A DNA stretch of 64,000 nucleotides, taken from UBA6107 sp964459385 (GTDB lineage: Bacteria > Chloroflexota > Anaerolineae > Anaerolineales > Anaerolineaceae). Below are positions 26,208 through 34,113 of the stretch, piece after piece (position 1 is the first letter of the stretch; each line of letters begins with the position of its first letter). The stretch lies in NCBI GenBank assembly GCA_964459385.1, contig CAYWLG010000002.1, positions 186,001-250,000 on the forward strand. Reading direction: 5' to 3'. A program made the translations under genes and the position numbers. The notes under the pieces were generated by a model, which worked only from the letters and a program-made list of their open reading frames with translations, had not been told where the DNA came from and ran no database searches.

Positions 26208-27385
26208 CCGGGCCAATTCGTAAGGCAATATTCATATCGGCAGTAGATTATGAATCACCCATCCAAGTTGGCGATCATCAATTGGCCAGACAATTGGCGG
26301 CTGATGGCTGGCAAGTGCTCTTTATCTCAAAGCCAATTACGCCTTTCCACCTATTTTCAAAAGAAAAAGATGCGATCAAGAGGCGCTTTCGTTCTCATCG
26401 AACCAAGTGGCACTGTTATTCGATCGGCAAGGGAGAGATCTGGTCTTTTGTCCCATTTGCCCTGATAACCCCTCAAAACAAGAAAATTTTGGCACATGAC
26501 AGAGTTTATCAATCCTGGCACAAAACGTTAATTCCAAACATGAAACAAAGTTTGGCTGAAATGGGGTTCCTTGAGGTTGATCTGGTGTATATAAGGGACC
26601 CCTTACAGGGATATTTGCTAGACATGGTTGAAACCAAACATACACTGTTTAGGGTGGCCGATAACGACGCCGGCTTTTCCACCTTTAACCAATCTTATGC
26701 TCGAGCCGAGAAAGAACTGGCTCAAAAGGTTGATCTTGTTATTTACTCCGCAAAGGAATTAGAGGAATACGTTAGTAAATTAAATCCCAGGCAAACGGCT
26801 TACCTGCCAAATGGGGTTGACTTTGAGCATTTTCAGGGAGAGAAGGAACTTCCGGATCTTTACCGTTCACTCAATCGGCCCATCGTTGTCTATGCCGGAT
26901 CAATCGATTTCTGGTTCGATTTCGACTTGGTAAATCAATTGGCCACAGACCTTCCTGGTTACTTATTTGTGATCATTGGGCCTAATCAAAAATTCGCTTC
27001 GAGATTTCTAAAAGTGAACAATTTGATATTGACTGGTGCAATACCATACCAAAATCTCCCGTCTTACCTTTCATTTGCTGATATTGGCATCATTCCATTT
27101 AATAAAAGAGACTTTCCAAGATTAGTGAATGCGATCAGCCCGGTAAAGCTCCTTGAATATATGGCCTGTGGGCTGCCTGTTCTTGCCTCGAAATGGAATG
27201 AGTTGGAAAATACGCCTTCCCCGGCCATTTTGTGTGATTCATACCAGGAATTTCGAATTGGCATTGAGAATTTTAAGGATTTAAAAAAGCAAACCGAAAC
27301 TTATGTTCGGTTTGCTAGAGAAAACGATTGGGTCAAACGCTACCACGAAATTCTTAATCTGATTTCGTTTGATCGCTCAGTGTAA
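26204..27385 (+). CDS. Glycosyltransferase (GT-B fold)
   Basis: 393 residues. A GT-B transferase by its C-terminal half: Y-L-P-N-G-V-D-F-E-H-F, V-V-Y-A-G-S-I-D-F-W, V-I-I-G-P-N-Q and P-V-K-L-L-E-Y-M-A-C-G-L-P-V. The last is the nucleotide-sugar binding segment of GT4-like enzymes. The N-terminus is more diverged. It is translationally coupled to the upstream GT4 by an ATGA overlap. A short convergent gap without a clear terminator separates it from the dehydrogenase gene. Confidence 0.87.
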   Translation: MTGPIRKAIFISAVDYESPIQVGDHQLARQLAADGWQVLFISKPITPFHLFSKEKDAIKRRFRSHRTKWHCYSIGKGEIWSFVPFALITPQNKKILAHDRVYQSWHKTLIPNMKQSLAEMGFLEVDLVYIRDPLQGYLLDMVETKHTLFRVADNDAGFSTFNQSYARAEKELAQKVDLVIYSAKELEEYVSKLNPRQTAYLPNGVDFEHFQGEKELPDLYRSLNRPIVVYAGSIDFWFDFDLVNQLATDLPGYLFVIIGPNQKFASRFLKVNNLILTGAIPYQNLPSYLSFADIGIIPFNKRDFPRLVNAISPVKLLEYMACGLPVLASKWNELENTPSPAILCDSYQEFRIGIENFKDLKKQTETYVRFARENDWVKRYHEILNLISFDRSV

Positions 27386-27416
27386 GGCTAAATGGTGACA
27401 CCAACCCTCTTTTTGA

Positions 27417-28679
27417 TTAAAGCTTTAGAAGGGTAAAGCCTGCTTGTGCCCAATTGGCAGCATCTAGTGCATTAACTGTATCCAGCACTTGTCGGGCTGC
27501 GGTTAAAGCAGCAAGATCTTTGGGATTCAGACCCCTGAATTGATCATGACCAACCAGCAGTACGATGAGATCTGCATCCTTCACAGCTTCTTCCAGTGAT
27601 TGTGCCATTTTTACTTTGTCTAAATGGAAATCCAGCTTGTAAGGCTCATAAGCGCACACCTCCGCACCGGCTTTGACCATCAAATGGGCTACTTCGATGG
27701 CAGGACTCTCGCGTAGATCATCAACATTTGGCTTGAAAGCTAAGCCAAGAACGGTGATGTGTTTATTCTTCAAAGCGCCAAATTTCTGTTGAAGAAAGTC
27801 CAGCACAAATTTAGGCTGTGAATCGTTTACTTTTCGTGCAGTGTGAATCAGTGGGGTTAAATCTGGTGCCGCTTCTACAAAGAACCAGGGATCAACACTA
27901 ATACAATGGCCGCCAACACCTGGCCCCGGGTTTAATATTTTTACTCGAGGATGACGATTGGCAATTTGGATTGCTTCCCAAATATCTACACCAAAACGAT
28001 CGGCGAGGCGGGAAAATTCATTCGCAATGGCAATATTGACATCGCGATAAGTGTTTTCCATTAACTTGACCATTTCTGATGTTGTGGCATCGGTCAGCAA
28101 AATATCCCCTTTAACAAAAGTCCCATAAAGGTCTCTGCCCGCTTCAGCAGAAGCTTGATCCACACCACCGATCACGCGTGCGTTCTCGATCAATTCCCGC
28201 ATAATTTGTCCCGGCAGCACACGTTCAGGAGAATAAGCTAACTTAAAATCTGCCCCGGCTTTTAGGCCACTTTTTTCAAGAATGGGACGTACGATTTTTT
28301 CGGTAGTTTGAGGCGGAGAAGTGGATTCCAAAACAACGAGATTCCCTTCTTTTAAAACCGGCAAGATTGATTCAGCCGCTGCGCGCACGAAGCTCAGATC
28401 AGCTTTTTTGTCTCCATAAAAAGGAGTTGGTACCGCTATGATAAAAGCGTCTGCTTCTACAGGTGTGTTTGAAACCTTTAAATTACCCGCAGAGATCGCT
28501 TTGGCCACAACCTCGGCCAGACCTGGTTCATAGATGTGCGTTTTACCTTTTTGAAGTGAAGTAATGACTTCAGGATTACTGTCAACGCCGGTCACTTGCA
28601 CACCATGTGTAGCAAATGTGCTCGCTGTAGGCAGACCGATGTATCCTAAACCAATAATGCAAACATGATTGAATTTCAT
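27417..28679 (-). CDS. wecC: UDP-sugar (ManNAc-type) dehydrogenase
   Basis: 420 residues, normal for the family. The N-terminal NAD-binding motif is G-L-G-Y-I-G-L-P-T-A, and the catalytic cysteine is in G-P-G-V-G-G-H-C-I-S-V-D-P-W, the form seen in UDP-N-acetylmannosamine dehydrogenases rather than UDP-glucose dehydrogenases. It oxidises the sugar's C6 to a uronate using two NAD. A uronic acid in the polymer fits the heparinase-like lyase in the same locus. GAGGCG lies before the ATG. Confidence 0.9.
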   Translation of the reverse strand: MKFNHVCIIGLGYIGLPTASTFATHGVQVTGVDSNPEVITSLQKGKTHIYEPGLAEVVAKAISAGNLKVSNTPVEADAFIIAVPTPFYGDKKADLSFVRAAAESILPVLKEGNLVVLESTSPPQTTEKIVRPILEKSGLKAGADFKLAYSPERVLPGQIMRELIENARVIGGVDQASAEAGRDLYGTFVKGDILLTDATTSEMVKLMENTYRDVNIAIANEFSRLADRFGVDIWEAIQIANRHPRVKILNPGPGVGGHCISVDPWFFVEAAPDLTPLIHTARKVNDSQPKFVLDFLQQKFGALKNKHITVLGLAFKPNVDDLRESPAIEVAHLMVKAGAEVCAYEPYKLDFHLDKVKMAQSLEEAVKDADLIVLLVGHDQFRGLNPKDLAALTAARQVLDTVNALDAANWAQAGFTLLKL

Positions 28680-28745
28680 TCATCGCCTCGGTTAAACAAG
28701 ATTTAGTGTTTGAAGTAGTGTTTGTTTTAAAATGGGTGCAATTTA

Positions 28746-30188
28746 TCAATAATCGTTTGAGGGAAAAAGAACCACCCAAAAAGTTTTTATCAATATGTAA
28801 AGATCCAGCCAGAGAGACCAGTTGTAAACGTAATAAACATCCATTTGGGTTCTCTCTTCAAAAGAGAGATTGTTTCGTCCGTTCACCTGCCACCAGCCGG
28901 TGATGCCCGGCCTTACCCTGAAGACGACGTTGGCCAGTTCGCCCATTTGATCGATTTCCGCCTGTACCAATGGGCGCGGGCCGATGAGACTCATCTCGCC
29001 GCGCAGAATATTGAAAAACTGCGGGGTCTCGTCGAGGCTGAATTTTCTGATCCAGCGGCCGATGCGGGTGATGCGCGGGTCATTGGTCAGCTTGTGATAA
29101 CTTTCCCATTCCTGCCGGCTCTCGGGGTTCTCAAGCAGCCTGGCTAAAATCTCATCTGAATTCACGTACATGGTACGGAATTTCAACAGCTTAAACGGTT
29201 TGAGGTCCTTACCGATCCTTGTTTGCGAATAAAAAACAGGACCCTTTGAGTCGAGTTTGATCAAAATTGCGACGAGCAGGCACACCAAAAGAAATGGCAC
29301 CGCCAGGAGAAGGCAGGTAATGATCTCAAAAACCCATTTGACGAAACGCAAAGAAGTAGTGAACAGCGACTGGTGCGCCAGCACGGCGGGCTGACCATTC
29401 AGATCAATGGGCTGTGCCATCATGCTGCTGTAAAGATCATTGTCCAGCATAAAGATGGTCTTTTTGAACTTCAACCCTACAGAATGGTAAATCGCAGGAT
29501 ATTTTTGACGCAGCTCGGTAGTTGAAATGGCCAGGATGACCGTGTTGATCTTTTTATTCGCGGTTTGCTCCTGCTCTTTGAGTGACCAGGGGAGGAGTTG
29601 CAGTTCGCCGTCCCCGATGGCAGAAGTGTCGCCATCCACTGCAAGGGCAACGGCCGGTCTGAACCCCAATCTCTGGCAGCCATTCAATCGCGCCACGATG
29701 GTCTCGATATTTGCCCGGGTGCCGATGATGGCCACCGGTTCTCCCCACCACGAAAAAGTGGAAACGATACATCTGCGAATCAGAATGCGCCCGATGGTGA
29801 TGAGGCCAATTTCAAAAATGGCGCTCAACAAGTAAATAGACCTTGAAAAATTAACGGCTCTGTTGTCGATAAAAATGTAAACGCCTACAATGGCATAGGC
29901 AGCCAGGATCGCCTCAGTAACCTGTTTGAGCTCGATCACCGAAATTCTTCCTCTGCCGGGGTAGAGGCCTTTAAGCATGAACACGATCAGTGTAAACCCA
30001 ACCAGCATAAAAAGCGTGCGCATCACTTGCGGATCAACAAGAGCGGAATTCGTGGCATGAAGCACGTATTTTCGTACCAGCGTGATCAAACCAAACGAGA
30101 AGGCAAATCCAAGCCAGTCACTGACCAGTAAGAATAGGTTCACGAGCCAGGTTCGTGAAGAAAAGTTGTTGCCTTTTTGGGCTCTCAT
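28746..30188 (-). CDS. Polyprenyl-phosphate glycosyl-1-phosphate transferase (WcaJ-like)
   Basis: 480 residues. Four to five N-terminal membrane segments and a CoA-binding-like region are followed by the catalytic domain: K-G-P-V-F-Y-S-Q-T-R-I-G, F-K-L-L-K-F-R-T-M, S-L-D-E-T-P-Q-F-F-N-I-L and S-L-I-G-P-R-P-L, ending P-G-I-T-G-W-W-Q-V-N-G-R. It transfers a sugar-1-phosphate to undecaprenyl phosphate and starts the repeat unit. The neighbouring GT4 overlaps it by four bases, so the two are coupled. Confidence 0.93.
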   Translation of the reverse strand: MRAQKGNNFSSRTWLVNLFLLVSDWLGFAFSFGLITLVRKYVLHATNSALVDPQVMRTLFMLVGFTLIVFMLKGLYPGRGRISVIELKQVTEAILAAYAIVGVYIFIDNRAVNFSRSIYLLSAIFEIGLITIGRILIRRCIVSTFSWWGEPVAIIGTRANIETIVARLNGCQRLGFRPAVALAVDGDTSAIGDGELQLLPWSLKEQEQTANKKINTVILAISTTELRQKYPAIYHSVGLKFKKTIFMLDNDLYSSMMAQPIDLNGQPAVLAHQSLFTTSLRFVKWVFEIITCLLLAVPFLLVCLLVAILIKLDSKGPVFYSQTRIGKDLKPFKLLKFRTMYVNSDEILARLLENPESRQEWESYHKLTNDPRITRIGRWIRKFSLDETPQFFNILRGEMSLIGPRPLVQAEIDQMGELANVVFRVRPGITGWWQVNGRNNLSFEERTQMDVYYVYNWSLWLDLYILIKTFWVVLFPSNDY

Positions 30189-31351
30189 TTTGTCCCCTGC
30201 GAAATAATATTTTGGATATAGTTAAAAAATCGCTTACGAAAAACCGAAGTGTCAAAGATCATTGCATTTTCTCTGCTGCGTTCCGGGCGGAAAGTCATTC
30301 TCTCGAATCGTTGAATTGCTTCGATCAATGAGCTTTCATTTTGCTCGTCAAAGAATAACCCCGTCTCGCCGTCAATTATAGTCTCAAGTGCGCCGCCTGA
30401 ACGATATGCGATCACAGGGCGGCCGCTGGCCTGCGCTTCAACAGGAATCAGCCCAAAATCTTCGTCACTGGGGAAGAGGAGGGCTCTGCAATTGGCATAC
30501 AGGTGCCTCATCTCCTTGTCTGTGACACGACCGGTAAAGACGACATCTGGCCCGGCCAGCGCTTGCAGTTTTTCTCGTTCCAACCCGTCACCGGCAATGA
30601 TGAGCTTTCTGTTGAGCTTTTTACAGGCGTTGATCACAATATCTGCCCGTTTGTGCGAGATCAGCCGGCCAGCGTATAGGTAATAATCACCGGGCGTGCT
30701 GGAGACGTAGTAAGAACTCACCTCCGCGGGTGGGTAGATGACCTCGGCCTGCCTGTGATAAATGCGTTCGATCTGGCCGGCGATATTCTTGCTGTTGGTG
30801 ACCAAATGATCAATCTTTTGCGTCTTCCTGATATCGTATCCTTGCAAGAAGGGGAGGAGGGCCTTGATGACCGGTCGGCTGACAGCACCCAGTGGCAGGC
30901 TCTCTTTGCTGTAAACCTGTGATTTCCAGAGGAAGCGAATGGGGTTATGCAGGTAACAGACATGGGTCGTTTGCGCCGGCAGGTGAATGAACTTGGCCAG
31001 GTAATTGGCCGAGGAAATGACAAGGTCGAATTTGGATAGGTCGAGAAAAGCAAGCTCTGCCAGCCACAATGGGTAGAGGTTCTTGAATTGCCGTTCCCTC
31101 TTGACCAATTTTGCAAATGGCAAAGTATGGACGTTTCTCTTCTTGAACTCAGGAAAAGTGTTTTCGGGCAGGTAAACCGAAGTAAAAATCGGCGCCTCTG
31201 GGAAAAGGTCGCTGATATTAAGCGCCACCCTTTCAGAACCGGCCGGAACCACCAGGGCATCGTGGAGGATGGCAATATTCAAGTGTCTGGTGAGCGAAAA
31301 GTTTTGATTCATATTTACGTGGGTACCAATATATCCAACAGGCATTCTCAT
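30185..31351 (-). CDS. Family 4 glycosyltransferase
   Basis: 388 residues. GT-B fold with H-D-A-L-V-V-P-A-G-S-E-R-V-A at the N-terminus, Y-A-G-R-L-I-S-H-K-R-A-D and F-G-L-I-P-V-E-A-Q-A-S-G-R-P-V in the donor half, which is typical GT4. It probably makes an early linkage after the WcaJ-like step, since the genes overlap. Two in-frame ATGs (31351 and about 39 bases later) both lack a clear ribosome site, so the exact start is uncertain. Confidence 0.88.
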   Translation of the reverse strand: MRMPVGYIGTHVNMNQNFSLTRHLNIAILHDALVVPAGSERVALNISDLFPEAPIFTSVYLPENTFPEFKKRNVHTLPFAKLVKRERQFKNLYPLWLAELAFLDLSKFDLVISSANYLAKFIHLPAQTTHVCYLHNPIRFLWKSQVYSKESLPLGAVSRPVIKALLPFLQGYDIRKTQKIDHLVTNSKNIAGQIERIYHRQAEVIYPPAEVSSYYVSSTPGDYYLYAGRLISHKRADIVINACKKLNRKLIIAGDGLEREKLQALAGPDVVFTGRVTDKEMRHLYANCRALLFPSDEDFGLIPVEAQASGRPVIAYRSGGALETIIDGETGLFFDEQNESSLIEAIQRFERMTFRPERSRENAMIFDTSVFRKRFFNYIQNIISQGTK

Positions 31352-31756
31352 TGTCTTGTCCGCGCAAGAGTCATTGAGGCGGTACGTGGGCTTACAACTG
31401 AAGACCCCCTTATTGGGATTTTTATCTTACACGGCAAATACTGGCACAAGAGTGCTGATCTTGGCAATGAGCTAAAGCATAAAGCAACCGTACCCCAAAT
31501 TATAATCGCTATTGAGAAGTTGTAAAACGGGAGTATTATCCTTTAACAATGCCCCTGGTTGATTCAGAACCTAATAGTGAATTTCGTGTAGTCAATATAT
31601 TTTGGCTTAAAATTTCAGACAGACTCACCAACAACAGACGGCCAAGCCTTTGGCAGGGCAGGTGGGTTTAATATCTAACTTCATCACTTTGCCTCACAAC
31701 ATTCGAGCGGATTCATGTGAATCCGCTCGAATAAAAACTACTGACAAAATTGAGAG
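31352..31756. other. 405-base gap between glycan and sugar-importer units
   Basis: No convincing gene was found. The right part holds the perfect palindrome listed separately, and the left part should contain the promoter of the minus-strand GT4. A plus-strand frame through here is an accidental extension over the GT4 gene. Confidence 0.6.
31701..31732. terminator. Perfect palindrome after the sugar-binding lipoprotein gene
   Basis: Arms of 15 bases (31701-31715 and 31718-31732) with a two-base centre lie 25 bases beyond the minus-strand stop at 31757. There is no T-run on the minus-strand side, so it may end or protect the transcript rather than act as a classical terminator. A protein-binding dyad is the alternative. 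Confidence 0.5.
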
Positions 31757-33151
31757 TTACTGCACTTCAGATACGTCTTTTGCGGCGGTATCGTTCAGCG
31801 CGCTCAATTCAGTGGGGATGTCCGTGGCCATGCCCTGCAGAATTCCAGCAAAGGCGGTGCCCAAGTCACGGCGAACCTGCGTCCAGGAAGCCCAGGCGGG
31901 TTCGGCTTTACCATATTGCAAGAAGGTCAGGCCGGTTGACCAAACGGGGTTAGCCTGGCTGTAGGCATCGAGCAGAGGAACCGTGTCGCTGCGGGTGGGG
32001 TAGTAGGCGCTGCCCTGAATCCATTTTGCCTGCACCTCAGGAGAGGTGAGGTAGGTGAGAAATACCCATGAGGCCATTTCGCGTTCGGGGTTGGTGTTGC
32101 CGATGGCAACATACTGGCCGAAGAGATCCACTGATTGTCCACCGTCTTTACCGGGGAAGGGGATGATGGTCCATTCGTCTTTGATGGCCCCTTCAGCTTC
32201 GAAGGCAGCCACCTGGTAGGGGAGGCCGGCGGTGGAGCTGACCGTGAACAGGGCTTTGCGGGAGGCAAATTCGGGGTTGGGGTACGATTCGGTCTGGAAG
32301 GCGCATTTGCTGTCCCACAGATCTTTGAAGAAAGTAGCAGTGTCTACAACGGGCTGTGCGGTGAAATCATAGGCATCCCCGGCAGCGTTCAGCATATTGC
32401 CGCCGTTGGCGAATACCCAGGAGGCCACGTTGGAGGCGCCGGTATCCAGCACCAGACCGCCGGTGCCGTCGTTGTTGGGGTCAGCATCAGCATTGTTGGC
32501 TGCTGCGGCCGCGCAGGCTTGTGCCTTGAACTCTTCGTAGTTGGTGGGGGCGCTGTCAAAACCAAGTTCTTTGGCCCACTGGGAATTGTAGAAGATCACA
32601 TTGGCAGACTGGCTGATGGGGAATGCAAACTGTTTCCCGTCGGTGGCCTTGCCGCCATTGAGCGAACCCTGGTAATAAGCTGAAAGATCATCGGCGCTGA
32701 GACCAAAGTAGGAATCGGTCATGAAGGGGGTGAGATCGACGATGGAATCCACGCTGTACCAGTTTGCCATGGCATTGGTGTACCCGGTCACGATATCAGG
32801 GATATCGCCGGATTGAACGGAGGCATTGAAGGCATCTTCAAGGTTGCTGTAGTTGCCCTGTTCAAGTGCGGTGACCGTAATGCCCCATTTGTTGGTGGCA
32901 TTGAAATCATCCACAATGGCGTTCAGGGTTTCACTGGGCAAGCCGGTGCCCCAAACATGCCAGAAGGTGATGGCCTGACCGGTGGGGTCAATGGAGGGCA
33001 TCGCTTCGGTGGGGGCCTCGGTCGGCGCCATGGTGGGCGCTTCAGTCGGGGCTTCGGTAGGTGCAGGGGTGGCCTGTGGGGCGCACCCTGCGATCACGAG
33101 CGATAGAACGATCATCGCCGGAAAGACACCTTTTAACAATTTCTTTAACAT
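31757..33151 (-). CDS. Sugar ABC transporter binding lipoprotein
   Basis: 464 residues from the ATG at 33151, preceded by AAGGAGAA; an in-frame start 48 bases upstream is unlikely. The signal peptide ends in V-I-A-G-C (lipobox), followed by an A-P-T-E repeat linker. The mature part is an extracellular solute-binding protein of family 1 (MalE-like): I-T-F-W-H-V-W-G-T-G and later G-L-P-Y-Q-V-A-A-F. It delivers an oligosaccharide or sugar to the permeases at 33262-35800. No ATPase gene is nearby. Confidence 0.92.
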   Translation of the reverse strand: MLKKLLKGVFPAMIVLSLVIAGCAPQATPAPTEAPTEAPTMAPTEAPTEAMPSIDPTGQAITFWHVWGTGLPSETLNAIVDDFNATNKWGITVTALEQGNYSNLEDAFNASVQSGDIPDIVTGYTNAMANWYSVDSIVDLTPFMTDSYFGLSADDLSAYYQGSLNGGKATDGKQFAFPISQSANVIFYNSQWAKELGFDSAPTNYEEFKAQACAAAAANNADADPNNDGTGGLVLDTGASNVASWVFANGGNMLNAAGDAYDFTAQPVVDTATFFKDLWDSKCAFQTESYPNPEFASRKALFTVSSTAGLPYQVAAFEAEGAIKDEWTIIPFPGKDGGQSVDLFGQYVAIGNTNPEREMASWVFLTYLTSPEVQAKWIQGSAYYPTRSDTVPLLDAYSQANPVWSTGLTFLQYGKAEPAWASWTQVRRDLGTAFAGILQGMATDIPTELSALNDTAAKDVSEVQ

Positions 33152-33261
33152 GGTAATTCTCCTTCTCCTTTTGAAATTCGGTTTAAGTAAATGAACCATT
33201 TACACGATTTGTCGTAAAGACGGACAACAACAATTTTGCTGTATTACCTCCTTTGAAAAAC

Positions 33262-34113
33262 TTATCCCTTTATTCCGCTCCGGGCAATGCTGTCTGTAAA
33301 CTGTTTTTGGGTGAAGAAATATAAAACGAGGATGGGAATAATGGCAATCACTGCTCCGGCCATCATCAAATTGATCATTTGCCCAGCTTCTGTAATAAAA
33401 CTGAACAGGCCCACCGAGATGGGGCGCCAGTCGGGTGAATTTGTTACCAGCATTGGCCAGGCCAGCGAATTCCAGTTATCGATGAAAGACAAGACGGTGA
33501 TCACCAGAATTGGGGCCTTGGAAAGTGGAATGACCACGCTCCACAAGAATCTGAAGTGCCCGGCGCCGTCGATGCGGGCAGTATCGTATAACTCATCGGG
33601 TATTTGAATGAAGAACTGACGCAGCAGAAAGATGGAAAATACACTGCCCATAAAGGGGATGGTTAATGAGGGCCAGTTATTGATCCATTTCAAGGGCCCG
33701 ATTCTTCCCAGCCAGGTCACGGTTAAAAAGTTTGGGATGATGGTCACCATGGCCGGAACCATCATGGTGCTGAGAAAGACAGTAAAGATGAGGTCACGCC
33801 CGGGGAACTTGATGCGCGCGAAGGCATAAGCGGCCAAAGTGCTCACCACCAGCTCGCCGATCAAACTGATCAAAGTGATGCGCACGCTGTTCCATAGGTA
33901 CAAAGAAAACTTTGCCTGCTTCCAGGCTTCGACGTAATTTTCAAAATGGAAGGAGGAGGGGAACAGGCGCGTTCCCTGGGCTTCACCCAGCGACATCAGT
34001 GAGGTGGAGATCATCCAGTAGAAGGGAAAAATGGCAATAACCACACCAACGATGAGCAGCAAATAGGTAAAGACATAACGCACGATTATGCGTGTAGGTG
34101 TGTGTTTAGCCAT
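33262..34113 (-). CDS. Sugar ABC transporter permease (MalG-like)
   Basis: 283 residues with six membrane segments, the normal size for this family. The cytoplasmic coupling motif is E-L-Y-D-T-A-R-I-D-G-A-G-H-F, and the end is typical for MalG-type permeases (F-F-T-Q-K-Q-F). It starts within the end of the upstream permease gene (8-base overlap), so the two halves are translated together. Confidence 0.93.
   Translation of the reverse strand: MAKHTPTRIIVRYVFTYLLLIVGVVIAIFPFYWMISTSLMSLGEAQGTRLFPSSFHFENYVEAWKQAKFSLYLWNSVRITLISLIGELVVSTLAAYAFARIKFPGRDLIFTVFLSTMMVPAMVTIIPNFLTVTWLGRIGPLKWINNWPSLTIPFMGSVFSIFLLRQFFIQIPDELYDTARIDGAGHFRFLWSVVIPLSKAPILVITVLSFIDNWNSLAWPMLVTNSPDWRPISVGLFSFITEAGQMINLMMAGAVIAIIPILVLYFFTQKQFTDSIARSGIKG

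Noticed and set aside
31088..31525. Plus-strand frame over the GT4 start and the gap
   Set aside because: Mostly antisense to the GT4 gene; no start signal or recognisable domain.
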